Source: Puccinia triticina (lineage: Eukaryota; Basidiomycota; Pucciniomycetes; Pucciniales; Pucciniaceae). Taken from it: 64,000 bases of DNA. The notes below the pieces were generated by a model, which saw only the letters and a list, made by a program, of their open reading frames with translations, was not told the origin of the DNA and searched no databases. The DNA is taken from NCBI RefSeq assembly GCF_026914185.1, contig NC_070566.1, positions 2,852,001 to 2,916,000 on the forward strand. Reading direction: 5' to 3'. Shown one piece after another: positions 1-12,008 of this stretch (within the stretch, counting starts at the first letter, position 1; the number at the start of each line of letters is the position of its first letter). Both the position numbers and the translations under genes were made by a program.

Positions 1-51
1 AGATAGGCATTGAGATTGGTTAGAAAATCCTTTTTGCTATCATATATTTAC

Positions 52-2276
52 TAAACGATCTACCAACCATTCATCCAGTTGACTTTTTCCATCTTCCATC
101 TCGAGCGATTGGGCGCTGGGCTGGGTCCGGCGGAGTTGTTCAACTTCAAGCACCGTAGAATATAACCTTTCCAGGGACATCAGGATTTGCCGGTGACGCA
201 TGGCAGGTTGACCAGCACCTATCTGAGAAGAAGTGAATGAAGGGTCAGCCGAGGTCGTTTTCTGGAGACTTAGTCGATCTCAAAGCAGGGGTTACTCACT
301 GGGGTAGTGTTTGGTAGTGAGCCGGCTAGTGCCCCGGGATGATTTTCACCTCCTGCGGCTGTGGTCAAGTCGTCTGAAGACGTCGGTTGGACTTGAAGCA
401 TTTGCCGAGGCGCAGAGCGAGTTCGCAAAGAAATTTTACCCAACGCTCCCTCCAATGAGACTATGAATGCAGAGGATCATATTAGCACAATGGAGTCCGC
501 TCGAGCAACAACAAATACTGACCTTGTGACATTTTGGGGCGTTCCTTCGCATGATCGATGATCCTCTGAACGTTTTGCGCCATTCGAATCATGGCATGCT
601 CACGTCGAGTCAAACGTCTTTCGATTGCTCGAGAGTTACGGACTGGCTCGAGGCCACCGATCCCATCATAGTCTTGGCTGATCCTCTCGTCAGAAGAAGC
701 GGCCTGGGCGCGCCTCCCAGCAACAGCTGTATGAGCTTGGTGCTGAGCGGCCACTCGACTAGCCCGAATGGCGGAGTATACGTGAAAGTAAAAGTCATCG
801 GCATACGGATCGAATCCAGCTTGGCCGTGACTGGGGTTGACAAGTTGAGATACTTGGATCCGTGTGATGAAATCTTTGTCACCTTGACTCATAAGGTTGT
901 TGTACTTTGACATCTCGGCAATCTTGGTAGCTTTCCTTCGGCGAAGAGCTTCTCGTCGTTCTTGTTCCTGGATGCGAGCTTCAGCCGCAGAACGAAGTTC
1001 TTCGACAGGAATCGTACCACTTGGGGTCTGAACAAATGGGGTCTGCGTTGCACTGCGAGGTGGGACGGATCCAGTTCTCATGTGATGACCGAATCCTGCA
1101 ACGGGCGGGTTGGATACATGTCGACCGGGTAAGACTTGGGGGGGAGAGGGCACAGCTGGAAGGCGTGTCATTAAGGGCTGGATTTGCATTTGTTGTTGAG
1201 TTGGAATGTTGCTGTACATTTGATGCTGTTGCTGCTGCAGACGCAACCATTCCGAATGTTGCGGATGGGCTGGATGAGCTGGATGATTATGGGGAGGCAA
1301 ACTGGATGGAGTTTGAGGCCCCCGGGGCATGGGTGCCATGACGGGAGATGAGATGAGGGGTTGTGCGTTGATATTTCTATGGATTTGCTGTACTGACTGA
1401 GCTCTACTCTGTAAGGATGGCTGAGAGAAGGGAAGGGCCGCATGAGGGGTTGATGATCTGCTGGCAGTAGTAGTCGCGAGTTTTCTTTCGTGGTTCGCCA
1501 ACAGCGCAGCCTCAACTTGTTCTAAGGTCAACGCCTGAGGGGGGAGACCGGCTGGGGGGATAGAGTTCTTTGCAGCGGAGTTGGCTCGGAGTTCTGCTTC
1601 AATTTCCTCCAAGGTACGGATCTTGTGGGGCTTGGACACGGTGGCAGCAGGCGCACTTCCGGGTGGCTTCGAAGCAGGGAATGGGCCGCTTGAATGGCGA
1701 TGGTTAATGTTCGATTTGGGCGCAAGCAGTGGATCTTCCAGTAGGCTGACGGGTCCAGCCTTGCGACGAGACGGTGAAGAAGAGCGAGGAGCTAACGATC
1801 CGCTGGGCTCACGGTCCGCCAAAAGACTTGACATGGTGGTCCAATTGGCACCGTCTTGTGATTTTTGCTTGGGGGGTTCCAAGGCACCAAGGTATTGAGC
1901 CGTGGAGCCCGAAAAATCAAAATCTTTATCTAGAATTAGAAATGCAGAAAAATGTCTCTCAGTGAGCAAAGTTTTATTTTTTATGAAGGGATTTGTGTTC
2001 AAGTTTCCCGACCCACCAACAGTATCCATTCCGAATGTCTCGTCATTGAAATCGTTCATGTCTTCCTCCAATCCCGCCGTGGACTCGACCAAGCCGTCGT
2101 CTGTATAGTCATAGACCTGAAATTCCAGACAGGAATGACAAAGATTAGGACGAATGTGCTGGTTGAGCGGAAGTGGATGGTGACTATACCGCAATGTCCT
2201 CTCCAAAGTCAGCCCGTAGTTGAGCCAGCTTTCGATCGAGCGGGTAATGACCACCGGGGTCGTCCATGAACGACAT
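52..2276 (-). CDS. PAT1: PAT1-type mRNA decapping/P-body protein, 3' end beyond the window
   Basis: Pat1 links deadenylated mRNA to decapping by Dcp2 and the Lsm1-7 ring in cytoplasmic P-bodies. Five exons fit on the minus strand: 2276-2190, 2116-2017, 1929-523, 460-300 and 222-52, giving 642 codons in the window. All junctions keep the frame (phases 0, 1, 1, 0) with GT-AG introns of 62-87 nt. A last donor (GTAAAT at 51) with a CTAAC branch-like site at about 30 shows that the gene continues left. Recognition rests on the acidic N-terminus (EEDMNDFNDETFG), a long Pro/Gln/His/Ser-rich middle, and the conserved block with KYNNLMSQGDKDFITRIQ followed by DPYADDFYFHVY. I chose the start at 2276 (MSFMDDPGG) because reading back in the unspliced frame to 2296 would cross intron 1. 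No frameshift or stop is seen in the spliced frame. Family assignment is strong; exact exon edges are inferred. Confidence 0.9.
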
Positions 2277-2350
2277 CGCGCTGGGATGTCAAGCAAGTTC
2301 TTCTCGAGATGGTTTTCTTTCGTCCTCTCTGGTTGTTGGTATGGTCGACA

Positions 2351-2360
2351 GCGATATATA
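2351..2360 (-). promoter_or_regulatory. TATA-like sequence upstream of the PAT1 start
   Basis: TATATATC on the minus strand lies about 80 bp upstream of the PAT1 start codon. It is the only TATA-like string in the 225 bp between the gene and the next transposon. Position is reasonable for a fungal core promoter, but AT-rich DNA gives such matches by chance. Confidence 0.25.
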
Positions 2361-2501
2361 AATTTATCCCGGCTGAACTCGAGTTCTCCTCGTCGTCATC
2401 GGCTGCTGTCTCGCACAGCATCTGCTGCGCAACAGCGGGCTGCTGCGAGCGGATCCAATTCTCTCCTTGCCTTTGGCACCATTACAATCACCAGCTTCTT
2501 A

Positions 2502-3763
2502 GGGCCTGTACCATAAAAATTCTGTTTTTCTTGCACGGGGAAAACAGTTTTTTTTTCTGCGCTTTTCAGATATTTCAAAAAACCCGCATTCAGAAAAACA
2601 GATTTCAATAAACGTGTACCACAACCATCACTTGGTTCCAGAATATCCGCACTCCTCCACTCCACCATCCATCAGCTCAATACACCCAAAGACAATCTTC
2701 GGTACCCTTGCAAATATTCATGAGTAGGGAAGGGGTCATTGTGGTGCCTTCCCTACGCATGAAAACCTCAGACGCTCTTTGACACTCCCCCCTCTTGGAC
2801 CAATCTACTCGTCGGTCCAAGAGGATCGGACAGATTGATCCGAGAGGATTGGAGAGACTGTCCCAAGAGGGAGGAGGCCTGCAATCACTCCTCCAGTTGT
2901 CTTGGACTGATTGGTCCGAGAGCAACTCCCTCCTGTTAACTTGTTGGTCCAAGAGGAACTCCCTCCTTGCCCTCCCCATAGATTGGCCCGAGAGATTTAA
3001 GGAGGAGGGAATACCAATCCGAGGGGATGGGTGGGTCAAAATTTAATTCCCTCCTCCTTCCTGTTGGATCAATTTAACTTTATATGTCCAAGGGGAGGGA
3101 AGGAGGAGGGACCCGAGGTTTCTTTCTCCTTTCTCCCCAAAAATTTGATTTCTTGTTCCTCTTGGAACGATCGAGTTCTCTTTTCTCTTGGAAAGATCGA
3201 GTTCTCTTTTCTCTCGGAAAGATCAAGTTCTGTTTTCTCTTGGAACAATCGAGTTCTCTTTTCTCTCGGAACGATCAAGTTCTATTGTTTGGAGATAGAA
3301 GAGACAATCCGTCTCGGACCAATACTACAGAGTAATCCAAGTGGGAAGAAGGAGAAGAGCGGTCCAAGGTAAAGGAGGAGAGATGAAGGACAAACCAGAA
3401 GGACTCTTTTTTCCAAACTCTCTTCGTTTTCCTTGGACCGATCCAGTTGTAGTGGTTGGATTGGTCAGCTATGATGGTTTGTTCCGAGCGGAGGGAGGAC
3501 TTCCTGGAGAAAGGTGATTGATTGCTGGCTTGCTCCGGGCTTGGAGTAATGAGGTGATGGAGGGTGATGGGGGAGGAAAAACAGCTGTGAAAAAACAGGG
3601 TCAGACCTGTTTTTGAAAATTGCCTTTTTTTGAGGAAAACTGTTTTCTGGATGACCCAAAAAACAGGTGCTGTGGTACACATTTTTTAGCAAAAACTGTT
3701 TTTTGCACAAAAAATCGATTTCTGCAGGAAAAACTGTTTTTCAACCTGCTATGGTACAGGCCC
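2502..3763. mobile_element. Non-autonomous PIF/Harbinger-like TIR element (GGGCCTGTACCAT family, copy 1)
   Basis: The element begins GGGCCTGTACCATA and ends with the inverse TATGGTACAGGCCC. It is flanked on both sides by TTA, a 3-bp target duplication of the TWA type typical of PIF/Harbinger. The 1262-bp body has no transposase. It holds many 'tccaagagga'/'ttggaccgatcc' type inverted motifs and T-rich subterminal blocks. Copies with the same ends and the same TTA duplication lie at 31460-32522 (opposite orientation, sharing an internal 'agtagggaaggggtcattgt'-like segment) and 34871-35079 (short form). Superfamily is inferred from TSD and TIR only. Confidence 0.75.
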
Positions 3764-4791
3764 TTAGCTTATTTTCCCCCACTTCAAACTCCCCCGTATC
3801 CATCCCCCCTTGTAAGAAATGTCCTGTAAATGTTGTTACATGGTGAATTTCTGTACCCAATCCCCCCCTTTGAGCCCGCGCGGGCTCAGGGAATTTCAAA
3901 TTTTGAGCCCAAAAACCGCTGGATCACCACTCCAGAACCACTTCACAGTAGGTGGAGTGGGCTAATACTTATGTGTGTCAGCTAGGTAAAAAACTGGGAA
4001 ATGGAAGCTGAGATTGTAGGCTACAAGTCTGTCTACTCAGATTTTTTTAAGCTGAAAACATTTTGAAAAGAAAATATGTGTTTTTTTGCCAGAAATTCTC
4101 GAGTCTGTAGGGCCAATGGTGTGACTTTAGAGGTAAGCCTAGGGGGGAGGGGGGGGGGGGACCCCCACGTCCCAAAGGGACTCTCCGTAGGAGAGGCTTA
4201 TGACTTAGAGCATCTCCATTGTGGGCCCTAGTTTTGGGGCACTACACCCGGGGAGTCCTGCGACAAGGATATCCCAAGGAATCCTTGAGGATTCCCCATA
4301 GTGCCCCTGCGCAAGGTTGGACCAGCGGCTGCTGGTCCACATGTTCACGTGCTCTCCACCAAATGGATCACGGGGCAAACTTTGCTAGGTCCAAGGGTGG
4401 AGGCACAAAGCGCTTCCACCGGAGGGACTTATGCGGTATTGGTGATTTAGGCCTGAGACGAATGACCAAAAACACCATTTTCAAAAAATGTTGCAATAGC
4501 TCCCTTACCTCCCAAGATTTCACCAATATTTTTGGATATTAAGAAAGTCCTGCAAGTCACTCAGCTAAAATCATCTACAATCTTCATCAGTTGTTATCTC
4601 TTTGTATTACTCTAAAAATCACACCCCCCCTCACCGTACCACTCTCCTCACCCGCATTTGTGTCCTCAGTTATTTTTTAACCAACAGAGAAATAACTCTA
4701 TCTTTTTCAAACATTTCTTATTCACATCCTTACTTATCAAATCCTCATGGAAATCTTTATTCATCATAACTTGTGAACTATCTTTGTAATT
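3764..4791. other. Intergenic sequence without a recognisable gene
   Basis: I see no supported gene here. It contains a run of Gs near 4143-4160, a GC-rich short palindrome near 3875 (gagcccgcgcgggctc), and at 4208 the string GAGCATCTCCATTG, which matches the terminus of the MITE at 16357. No matching right end was found nearby, so that is a lone end. Confidence 0.4.
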
Positions 4792-4929
4792 ATGGTTGAC
4801 TCGAGAGCAGTAGCAGCAGCAGAAAAGAAGGCAAAGAATGTCACCAGAGAAAAATTAGACAATGCAACAATTCAAAAATTGTTAGAAGAACAAGAGGAAG
4901 CAGTGACAGGGGCAGGTAAGTCAGCTTAG
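4792..4929 (+). CDS. Short lysine/alanine-rich ORF, possible first exon of the DIRS-like gag
   Basis: The 45-codon ORF starts MVDSRAVAAAEKKAKNVT and ends ..EEAVTGAGKSA. It has a clear charged, coiled-coil-like composition (many Lys, Glu, Ala). A GTAAG string close to its end could be a splice donor. It lies upstream of, and in the same orientation as, the retroelement's gag-like region. It could equally be a chance ORF; nothing in it identifies a family. Confidence 0.3.
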   Translation: MVDSRAVAAAEKKAKNVTREKLDNATIQKLLEEQEEAVTGAGKSA

Positions 4930-6036
4930 TACCATCACAACCTGTTGAGCACGTTCCAGGAGATTGGGAAAAAAGAAATGATCATACCAAACTGTGTAGA
5001 TTTCTCCAGAAGGTTGATCATATCTCTATGTTTTACGTTTACCACAGAACCACATACTAGTACTACTCCTGGGAATGGACCCGTTGTGGTAAGCCAATCC
5101 TGAATATGGCACCAAAATCAAAAGTCTTTTGACATCAATATAAACATCTCTGGAATACTCAAGGCCCCACCTCCCTCAACAATCAAGGCCAGGACAACTC
5201 ATACTCATCAACAGGCCCCCCATTCTCTCTTCACCCTTTTTCCCCACCTTCTGGATACCCACCTATACCAAATCAATACTCCTCAGGCTCCCAGCTAGGC
5301 ACAAGTGGGAGAAATTCACCCATCAGACAGAGCCAGACTATTAGGAAAGACCCTGAATATTCATCATCTTTTCCTCCCTTCCCAATCCAGCATAACAACC
5401 TCATTTTGGAATTAGCCACACATGTAATAAACATAGAGATCCCATCTTGGTTACCCTTTGTCCCCTTTGGTTTCAGCCCTTCCCTTTGCAGCCACTCATA
5501 TGATATGTAATCCCTTTCTTCTGATGTTTCATTGTCTCTCCACATTCCAGCCTCATTCCAGAACTTCCCATCCCCATAGCATTTTCAGCCCCAGCCCCTT
5601 GATTGAGAATTTTCACTGTTTCATATTTTCTTCTAACCACAACTCAGCCCCATATTATTTTGTATATAGTCTGCCCTCTTTGGCCCTACCATTTTTTCCC
5701 CATCAGATCCTGTCCCAGCAATCCAGATCGCTGGTCACCATTAACTAGCCTAGCTTATGCCATTAAATCAGAGTGGAAAAGCTTGATAAGTCTATGCCAA
5801 ATATATCAGGTTGGACAGAATTTACATTACCTTTACCTTTCTATTAGATTAGTAGAAAGTAAACCCTTAGACATACCTCAAGAATCCTCTATAGCCACAA
5901 CTTTCCTTAAGAGTCCATACTCTTATATTCTTTTTCTTGTTCCCCTGAGAGGCAGCCCTTCAAGAACCAAATCCCTCTCAAGCTCTATTCTTCCCTCGAG
6001 GAAAGGCAAGCAGACAAACCGGACTTCATAGAATAT

Positions 6037-7206
6037 ATGAAATCAGTTCCAAGTAAGCACTACATCACAGTAGTAATTAGGGGAAAAAAATCTGAACAAT
6101 CCTGTAAATTTGATTTGTATTCAAACAGATGTAGTGAACCAATCTTTAGACACAAAATCTATACATTTGGAGCAAGCTTTAAAAGCCAAAGCAATTGGGA
6201 ATGCAGCATTAGCAAACCTTATCCTAAATGCAGTGGTCAAGATTAAACGGGTAGTGATGCAATCTCTGTTCCATTAGCCGCACCAAAAGAGACCATCAAA
6301 CAATCACAATCAGAAGCCCAGATGACGGACCGTGGAATTGTTTATGCAGAAGATTCAGACAATAATGTAGCTCACAATAATGTTGGATATGCTCCATTTT
6401 TAGACAAAAACATTAAGAAACTTAGAGGTCCTGTCCCTCTAACAATTTTCAATAAGGTTTGGAGACAGAATGAAAACGCTTGGAATCTAGAGAAACGTCC
6501 AAAAACTGATGATCATTCCAATAATTCAAGCTACAAAGGTTTCCCGTTTGTACCAGAGTGGCACATGAATCACATGCACTGGACTTTTAACCATTGAGAT
6601 TTCTATATAACTTTAGCGTTTTTCCATCATAATCAAAAATTTGCGGCAAAGCTCCTCCAACATAAGGCAAATGTAGATGAAATCTCAGACAAGAAGTGCT
6701 TCATGGTTGGATTTTGATACAATATTTGGATGCAAGCAATGACCTTTGCACACAGGGTGAATGAGCAAGGAGTTGTGAAAATACCCAATATTACAAAGTT
6801 GAAGAAATTGGTGATGGATAACTGTTACAATACATGTTGTGCTTTTTGGGAATTGAACTGGGACAAAAATTACTACGCTCCTGGTCTACGCGCCTGTCAC
6901 ATCAACCCAGTGATGGGAGGACCAAGATTGAACTTACAAGCAAATAATTTTCATAATGTGAATCCTTTGGCGTCACATTTGCAATTCCAAGTTCAGAACA
7001 AGCATAACACGTCTAACATACAAACCAAGCAACATCCACCTAATACATACTTAGGGAACTTGAGAAACATCAGCTTGGCGAACAAAGGAGGATCAAATGA
7101 TTCAAAGAAGCAAGCTAGGACCGGCTATAAAGGTTCCAATTTCATAGAAGGTTTTTCCAAAAGGAGAGCGGCTTCAAACCCCCCTGCTACTTCTTCAAAT
7201 AAGTAG
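6037..7206 (+). pseudogene. DIRS-like element gag/capsid-like region, interrupted by stops
   Basis: Three open stretches in one frame (6037-6246, 6322-6597, 6730-7206) are separated only by stop codons. Recognisable segments are LRGPVPLTIFNKVW, then FVPEWHMNHMHWTFNH, then a basic, Asn/Ser-rich C-terminus ending NPPATSSNK. This arrangement precedes the RT in the DIRS-like elements I know from rust fungi. The upstream part (about 5100-6030) is Pro/Ser/Gln-rich and may be the disordered N-terminal half, but I cannot set its frame. Function in particle formation is inferred from position alone. Confidence 0.55.
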
Positions 7207-7399
7207 GTGATAGTTGTACAAGAAAGTTTTATGCCGATGTTTTTCATTCTTTGCATAGCTGAGTTTTGTTAAGTTCCTTGTCATCACAAATGTTGATAAC
7301 TGAAATTTCAATGTGGAATCAAGGTAGAATGTTTTTGATACATTTCTGACTGGTTTATTGTTTTTTCTTTGTTCAATTGTTCTTTCCTTTTGTCCACAT

Positions 7400-8640
7400 G
7401 TACTAGATTGAAAGAGATGGGACCTGATAAAGTCAAGTGCAAAATGAATATCCCTTTCTGGGATTTTGCGCTAAAGAAAGCAGGTTTACAGGTGTGATTT
7501 GTGGTTTCCGGGATGGTTTTGAACAAGGAATACCCCATCACCGCATAGGGGATTTTAAGTGGTTCACACCACCAAATCATAAGTGAGCTATAATTATTCA
7601 TATAAATTCTTTCTCAATGTTTTTAACGCTGTATTGGTTGGTAGGTTGGCAAGCTCAGCGCATGAAAAAATAACCAACTCTTTTGGGAAGGAGATATCTT
7701 CTGGAAGGATTTTTGGTCCCTTTTTGATAGAGGAACTATCTAAGAAATTCAACTTCTTCAGGAGTAGTCCATTAGGAGCAGTAGTGAATAACAACAGATT
7801 GGTCAGGCCAATAAATGATCTGTCATTCCATTGAAACAATCCGTTGATTCCATCAGTAAATTTGTTTGTGGATTCTAAGGACTTCACAACTACCTGGGAT
7901 GATTTCAAAACTGTAGCTGGTTTTTTCAGGTCTTTCAACTCACCAGTCTTACTTGCCTTATTTGACTGGGAAAAGGCGTACAGAAAAATACCAACACACC
8001 CTTTGCAATGGCCTTACTGGGTGGTTCAAGATTTGAATGAACAATTCTACATAGATACTAGGATAAACTTTGGCGGAGTAGCGGGTTGCGGGTCTTTTGG
8101 GCAACCAGCAGACGCGTGGAAAGAAATAATGGAACATGAGTTTGATTTGATAAATTTTTTCCGCTGGGTGGATGACAATTTTTTCATCAAAAGTTCAAGA
8201 TCTCCATAAGTAATGTCGGACATTGTATCTTACTCAACTAAGTTAGGGGCACAAACAAACACAGAGAAATGCTCTGAATTCTCAGATGAACAAAATTTTA
8301 TAGGTTCCATTTGAAATGGACACAGCAAAACAGTCTGGCTACCAGAAATAAAGTTGAAAGAAAGAATTACTCAGACAGAATTTTTCTTGGTGGCAATTTG
8401 GCTTTCCACATTCAATGAAGTAGAAGTCTTGGCCGGGCGCCTGAATCATGTGGCTTACATTTTGCCTCAATTGAGGGCCTACCTGAATAGCCTGTATAAA
8501 TGGATGGCTAGTTGGTGTTATAGCTTTGCAAAAAGGAGTGCTCCAATAGACGTCCTAGAAGATTTGCAAATTTGGTATGATACATTAATTTCATTTGAGC
8601 ACACTACACTCATTCCCTCAAGAACTCCTGTAAACATTTA
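7400..8640 (+). pseudogene. DIRS-like reverse transcriptase, interrupted by stops and a MITE pair
   Basis: The frame runs through 7583-7834, 7844-8209 and 8354-8640. One interruption at 7832-7834 is TGA where the family usually has Arg (FPRN, here FH-stop-N); a TCGA to TTGA change would explain it. The upstream piece near 7490-7580 still reads GFRDGFEQGIPHHRIGDFKW in another frame, so a frameshift lies in between. The palm motifs LFDWEKAYR (metal-binding Asp), GGVAGCGSFGQ and RWVDDN (catalytic Asp pair) are kept. The 3' end of the RT region is cut by MITEs at 8641-8981. Confidence 0.7.
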
Positions 8641-8797
8641 TGGTATTCAAAATTGCATATGCCACTGTTTACATAAGATCATAAAGCCCATTTTGGCTGG
8701 GAGATGTCAGCGTGCATAAAACTTAAAGTGACATCTCCCAGCCAAAATTGCAGTTTATGATTTTATGTAAAAAAATCTTATGCAATTTTGAATACCA
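8641..8797. mobile_element. MITE with TA duplication (TGGTATTCAAAATTGCA family)
   Basis: The 157-bp element starts TGGTATTCAAAATTGCA and ends with the inverse TGCAATTTTGAATACCA, flanked by TA on both sides as in Tc1/mariner-type insertion. An inner palindrome (ggctgggagatgtca ... tgacatctcccagcc) gives a near-complete fold-back. It has no coding capacity and interrupts the DIRS-like pol. Confidence 0.75.
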
Positions 8798-8804
8798 TAA
8801 CTTA

Positions 8805-8981
8805 TGGTGTTCAAAGTTGGTTTGCATAATTTCATGCATGCATAAATCATGAAATCATAAAAATATTTTGGTGAGGAAATTTTGTATTACATAATCAGAC
8901 AGTCATATCCCCTGCAAAAAAGATTTTATGATTTTATGATTTATGCATGCATAAAATTATGCAAACCAACTTTGAACACCA
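8805..8981. mobile_element. MITE with TA duplication (TGGTGTTCAAAGTTGG family), copy 1
   Basis: The 177-bp element has TIRs of about 75 bp, starting TGGTGTTCAAAGTTGGTTTG, and is flanked by TA. The unique core contains a 'taatcagacagtcatatcccct' type segment in one orientation. The same element, also 177 bp, lies reversed at 20424-20600. It abuts the related MITE at 8641-8797, with only 7 bp between them. Confidence 0.8.
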
Positions 8982-8984
8982 TAA

Positions 8985-9445
8985 TTGACTGAGTCCGAGA
9001 CACAAGTACAAGTTTTGGCATTGGCATGAAAATTGGAATGCTCTGGGTGCAATTCAAGTTAATCCCAATTGAAAGGGAAACCAACAAACGCCACAATATT
9101 GCCTGGCTAGAAACTGTAGCCATACACCTAGGTCTATTGATGTTGAAACACACAGGTAGAATACAGAAAGGTTCTAACCTTTTGGTCTGGACTGACAACA
9201 ACACAACCCTTGCAGTCATTAAAAACAAGAAATCAGGCAGCATTCAAGTGAACTTGGAGTGGAAAGTTATACAGAACATTTTGCTGACTGAAGATATTGA
9301 TCTCACAGCTAAGAGAGTTAAATCCGGTGACAATATTGCCAACACACTGTTGAGAGGTATAAAGGGCTTGCACAAGGAGAAGAACAGGGTCCTTTTTGAC
9401 CTACCTACGGATTTAGCAACAATGCTGGTCCCTTCCAGCGTGTAA
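8985..9445 (+). pseudogene. DIRS-like RNase H domain, separated from its RT by MITEs
   Basis: After the MITE pair the retroelement resumes with DTSTSFGIGMKIGMLW, then ERETNKRHNIAWLETVA, LVWTDNNTTLAVIKNKKSGS and VKSGDNIANTLLRGIKGL. These match the order of the RNase H of DIRS-type elements, which degrades RNA in RNA:DNA hybrids. The frame is open from 9026 to 9445, but the join to the RT is lost, so the domain cannot be made as part of a working polyprotein. Confidence 0.65.
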
Positions 9446-9650
9446 TGGGCGATGTTTTCTATGAGAAACAGTTGCTAGGCCGCCCTCAAATGTTTTTGTA
9501 TTTAAATGTACATCCAGTTCTGTTTTTTCATCCATTTCCTACAATTCTAAAGCACCAACATCTATTTTAAAGACCAGCAGAATTTGTTAGCTTCACCCTT
9601 AGTGCATTTACATTGACTCTCACATTTCTTCTGATCCGCTATGTATATCC

Positions 9651-10900
9651 AAGTTTATTAAAGACAGAGAAACACAGAAACAAACATCAAGGGTTCCCCC
9701 CTACAAACCATCCAAATTACAAAAAAAAGGAAGGGTTCCCCCTTTCAAAAAAGCAAATCACAAAGACAAGCCTTCTTAACACAAAATCCAAACCCCACAC
9801 ACTGGACCCATTATCCATCCCTGTCTAGCAGGGTTTAAAATAGTGGGTGGATAGTCCCCAGCGCGCGCAGTAAAGGCATTATGTAAAGGGGGGCCACCAA
9901 GTAGAACCCCTCAAACTGTGCAAGTGCAACAGCAGAGGGGGTGAGGACAAACCACACGCTGGAAGTACAGCGGCAGAGGACGCCCTGGGGATTATCCAAA
10001 CTCAAGGGTACCTCTTTTTATACACGTTCTAGTTCCCCCAGCAAGCTCACATTGGCTTCCTTTACTTGGCCCTGCATGCTATGTACGTATCCTTGGCAAC
10101 GATGCCACCGCCATGCCACTGATGCATCTTTGACCCGCGCGGCACTGACTTCATATGGATGTAACCTACACACCCGGACAAATCAGGCAAAGCCGCGGCG
10201 CCATGAGGGCGCCGGGGCTGTACAGGCGCCAGCTGGGCGTTACATGACGCCAGCTTGACCCGGAGTCGAGCTTGGCGTCACGGTGATAAGGGGGCGGGGC
10301 ACCAAAGGCCAGGTGGCGTCAGGACACACATCAGGTTGTTCTAAGCCACGCTGGGCCCTTCCGGTTGCCCGTTCCGCAGGCCAACCTGTCGTGATAGTCG
10401 GGCAGGCATCAATCTCTTGCGCTGCGGTGGCGCTGCCGACATGGGAGGTCCACATCAGGGGGTCGCCCCCAGGCCGCCAACCTGCCCCGGTCGCTGGAGT
10501 GGCGACACAGTGAGGCGTCCGGCCCCATAGCGCGGGCGAGCCGGCCGGTTGGCCACCTGATGACGCTGGCCATCGACCTCGCATGCCCGCCGTTTAAGGC
10601 CGGCGACCGCTATGTAAATGGGACGAAACATCTGAGGAGCAGGTGGCTTGGATCAAAAATGCTCGCCATCCGCGGCGCTGAGGAGCATGACATAAGGCCG
10701 GCGACGCTCTCAACGGGGTCCCTATTATGGGCACGCCGGAGGACTTTCCGGCGCTTCGAGCACACAACCAGCAACCAGCACGTTGACATCAACAAAAATC
10801 TCAACGGCGAACCACTCGATGACTCTGTTGGATTCCTTAGCTCAGGATCCCAATTGTCCTTCATGGTCCAGCCGTGCAATCCACTCCTCCAACTTTGTTG
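9651..10900 (+). repeat. Unclassified GC-rich repeat, copy A
   Basis: The copy starts CCAAGTTTATTAAAGACA and shares, in order, a 'gggttcccccta' block, TCCATCCCTGTCTAGCAGGG, a 'ggggggccaccaagta' block, a 'ctggaagtacagc' block, a TTTTTATA box and a 'cccggacaaatcaggc' block with copy C (29434-32743, reversed, with insertions). The first part is shared with copy B (20614-21018). No protein domain is seen; the ORFs in it are short and GC-driven. It may be an LTR or a non-coding element. The right limit is uncertain. Confidence 0.55.
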
Positions 10901-12008
10901 ATCAATTTTTACAGCTATAATTTCATATACCTCTCATCCCAAATTGTTACTACCCATTCAAATGAAGACCTTGTCTTATTCATGATTGAGTATTGCTGAT
11001 TGAACTATACAGTTTATCAATTTAAAAGAAAATCATAAACAGCTTAAAATTTTTGTGACAGCCATTTAGTTCTTCACTGAGACAAATGTCATAGGAGTTT
11101 CTGAGCTAGGTACATGATTTTATACAAAGTGATAAAATCATCTTTAATTTGAGCTACATCCTCAAGAAAATGGGTACTAAAGTTTTTCAAATTCCAATTG
11201 TGAAACCCTGGAAAGACAAATGATGCTTGTCAATTGTGGATAATGCAAGTTATAGTCAAACAGTTATAGTCAAACCTATGAAACCACATCCCACTTTCTT
11301 AAATCCACAGAATCCTAGACCTCTGGATCTAAGTTTTGGGGTGTTTTTTTCTCACAAAGTGGCACAAACAGCCTACAAATCTCACAGTACACGTTGAAAT
11401 CCCCAAAGGCCCAAAGGCCCTATGGATGACCCTCCAGCTGTGCCGCAGCAACAAGCAAAAGTGGGCCAGTTGTTATAGTAGTCCAGGAAGGCCCTAATCA
11501 AGTGATTAGTGGGCTCCCAGGGAGGGGGTAGGACAAAAACGGATTCCCTGGGGGGACAAACCGCTGCAACACAGCTCTCCTTTAAATATGCACACTTGCT
11601 GCTTGTCACTACCAACAACATATGTACCACCCATCGCCACCACCTTGATTGTTGCTGTCCACCACCGCTACCGTTGCCATCTACGTCCCTCAAGTCAACC
11701 GGGCCAGAAATTTTGGCCTTGCCAAGCCCCTTGTTCACACTTCAATAGCTATGGTCACATCCTCACCTGGAAACCGCTTCCCAACCTTGCCCGGACCCTT
11801 GTTGTCTATTCAGATTCTCAACCCAACCTGATTCTATCCATGCCACGCCACGAGGTCCCGCAGGACACTGCAGATGATTTCAACAAGGAACCAAGCGGGT
11901 ACCGGTCACCCACAAGCTTGAAGGAAGATCTGTGTAGGTCAAACATCATCAATTCAACCGCTCCTTCTCCGCGTCAGACGCCCTTACAGATACCAGCTCA
12001 GAACCGTT
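10901..12008. other. Non-coding stretch without a recognisable gene
   Basis: AT-rich to about 11380, then richer in C and G. The short ORFs here (for example 11588-12055) show no domain that I recognise. The part next to 12009 may belong to the same captured or duplicated gene piece as the dehydratase fragment. Confidence 0.4.

Larger units (their letters stand above)
4792..9445 (+). mobile_element. Decayed DIRS-like retroelement
   Basis: A plus-strand retroelement body with a gag-like region (about 6037-7206), a reverse transcriptase (about 7400-8640) and an RNase H (8985-9445) can be followed in broken frames. The RT has NDLSFH..PSVN, LFDWEKAYR, GGVAGCGSFGQPADAW and the catalytic box RWVDDN. 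The RNase H has WTDNNTT and VKSGDNIANTLLRG, the form seen in DIRS-type elements. No integrase, LTR or tyrosine recombinase was found, so DIRS-like is provisional. A 45-codon ORF (4792-4929, MVDSRAVAAAEKKAK) followed by a GTAAG at its end may be the start of the gag reading frame. The element is dead: several stops, plus two MITEs in the pol gene. Confidence 0.7.

Noticed and set aside
270..455. Separate 61-codon ORF next to PAT1
   Set aside because: It is exon 4 of PAT1 plus part of the next intron; splicing joins it in frame to the large exon.
482..2296. PAT1 as one uninterrupted 604-codon frame
   Set aside because: The first 60 residues and the stretch around 1930-2016 read intron sequence; the spliced model with start at 2276 gives the conserved N-terminus.
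9941..10901. GC-rich ORFs of 76-114 codons on both strands
   Set aside because: They occur in overlapping frames of a repeat whose other copies do not keep them; no domain.
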